NCBI GenBank assembly: GCA_009801015.1
Contig: VHZZ01000998.1
Coordinates: forward strand, 58,018 to 78,494
Direction of reading: 5' to 3'
DNA length: 20,477 nucleotides
From: Silene noctiflora
Lineage: Eukaryota; Streptophyta; Magnoliopsida; Caryophyllales; Caryophyllaceae
This document shows positions 20,383 to 20,477 of this stretch, in pieces. Position numbers and translations under genes: made by a program. Under the pieces are notes generated by a model. That model was not told where the DNA came from. It did not search any database and saw only the letters and a list, made by a program, of their open reading frames with translations. The stretch's first letter is position 1; the number at the start of each line of letters is the position of its first letter.

Positions 20383-20477
20383 TGTAATAACCCGGATTTT
20401 AGCAATGGTCAACACAAGTCAAAATACGTCTTTATAAATGTATTTCAAATGAATTGTTTATTTAAGTAGATTTATAT
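20383..20477 (+). repeat. Possible start of another LTR at the window edge
   Basis: Copia coding sequence stops being recognisable at 20383. The + strand then reads TGTAATAACCCGGATTTTAG. Several plant Ty3-type LTRs begin TGTAA(C/T)A(C)CCCG. In the copia reading direction a stop appears at once beyond this point. The rest of the element would lie to the right of the window, so this is only a candidate boundary. Confidence 0.35.

Noticed and set aside
1-20477. CRISPR array, operon, phage or bacterial defence system
   Set aside because: The introns, plant gene families and retrotransposons show plant nuclear DNA, and no regularly spaced repeats are present.

Overview
This window is plant nuclear DNA, most likely from a eudicot. 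It has short GT-AG introns, an F-box gene, an APUM-type Pumilio gene, Ty1-copia retrotransposons, an hAT relict and Stowaway-like MITEs with CTCCCTCCGTC termini. The MITE style suggests Caryophyllales, but this is a weak impression. Two N bases (3262 and 3890) show draft assembly.

Layout, left to right. Positions 1-480 hold no recognisable gene and end in a GGGGGCGTTTGGTT-type terminus. Positions ~640-4120 are an old, decayed Ty1-copia element on the + strand. Fragments of integrase, reverse transcriptase and RNase H remain, followed by a polypurine tract (2821-2833) and a 3' LTR (2835-4120). That LTR is interrupted by an 808-bp non-autonomous hAT element (3232-4039) with a perfect 8-bp target duplication. 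Positions 4121-7560 are AT-rich non-coding DNA with a truncated Stowaway-like MITE between two diverged copies of a ~125-bp segment, and a 331-bp foldback MITE just upstream of the first gene.

The first gene (7565-9305, 4 exons, 234 aa) is a small F-box protein with no recognised substrate domain. The second gene (12063-16252, 9 coding exons, 913 aa) is a Pumilio/PUF RNA-binding protein of the plant APUM5/6 type. Its eight PUF repeats carry the canonical RNA-contact residues, predicting recognition of UGUANAUA. Its leader region contains a 90-bp Stowaway MITE, a SINE-like fragment and a 7-codon uORF. Intron 7 holds a nearly perfect 39-bp hairpin. The 3' UTR contains an exact UGUACAUA site, so self-regulation is possible. 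Both genes lie on the + strand and nothing links them functionally.

From ~16920 to 20382 lies a second, younger Ty1-copia element on the - strand. Its RT and RNase H are intact, but it is inactivated by one nonsense codon and one frameshift. Its 5' part is missing, cut at 20383 where a TGTAATAACCCGG sequence resembling the start of another LTR begins.

I found no clearly new biological system. The best leads are the possible Pumilio autoregulation, the intronic hairpin and the nested transposon structures.
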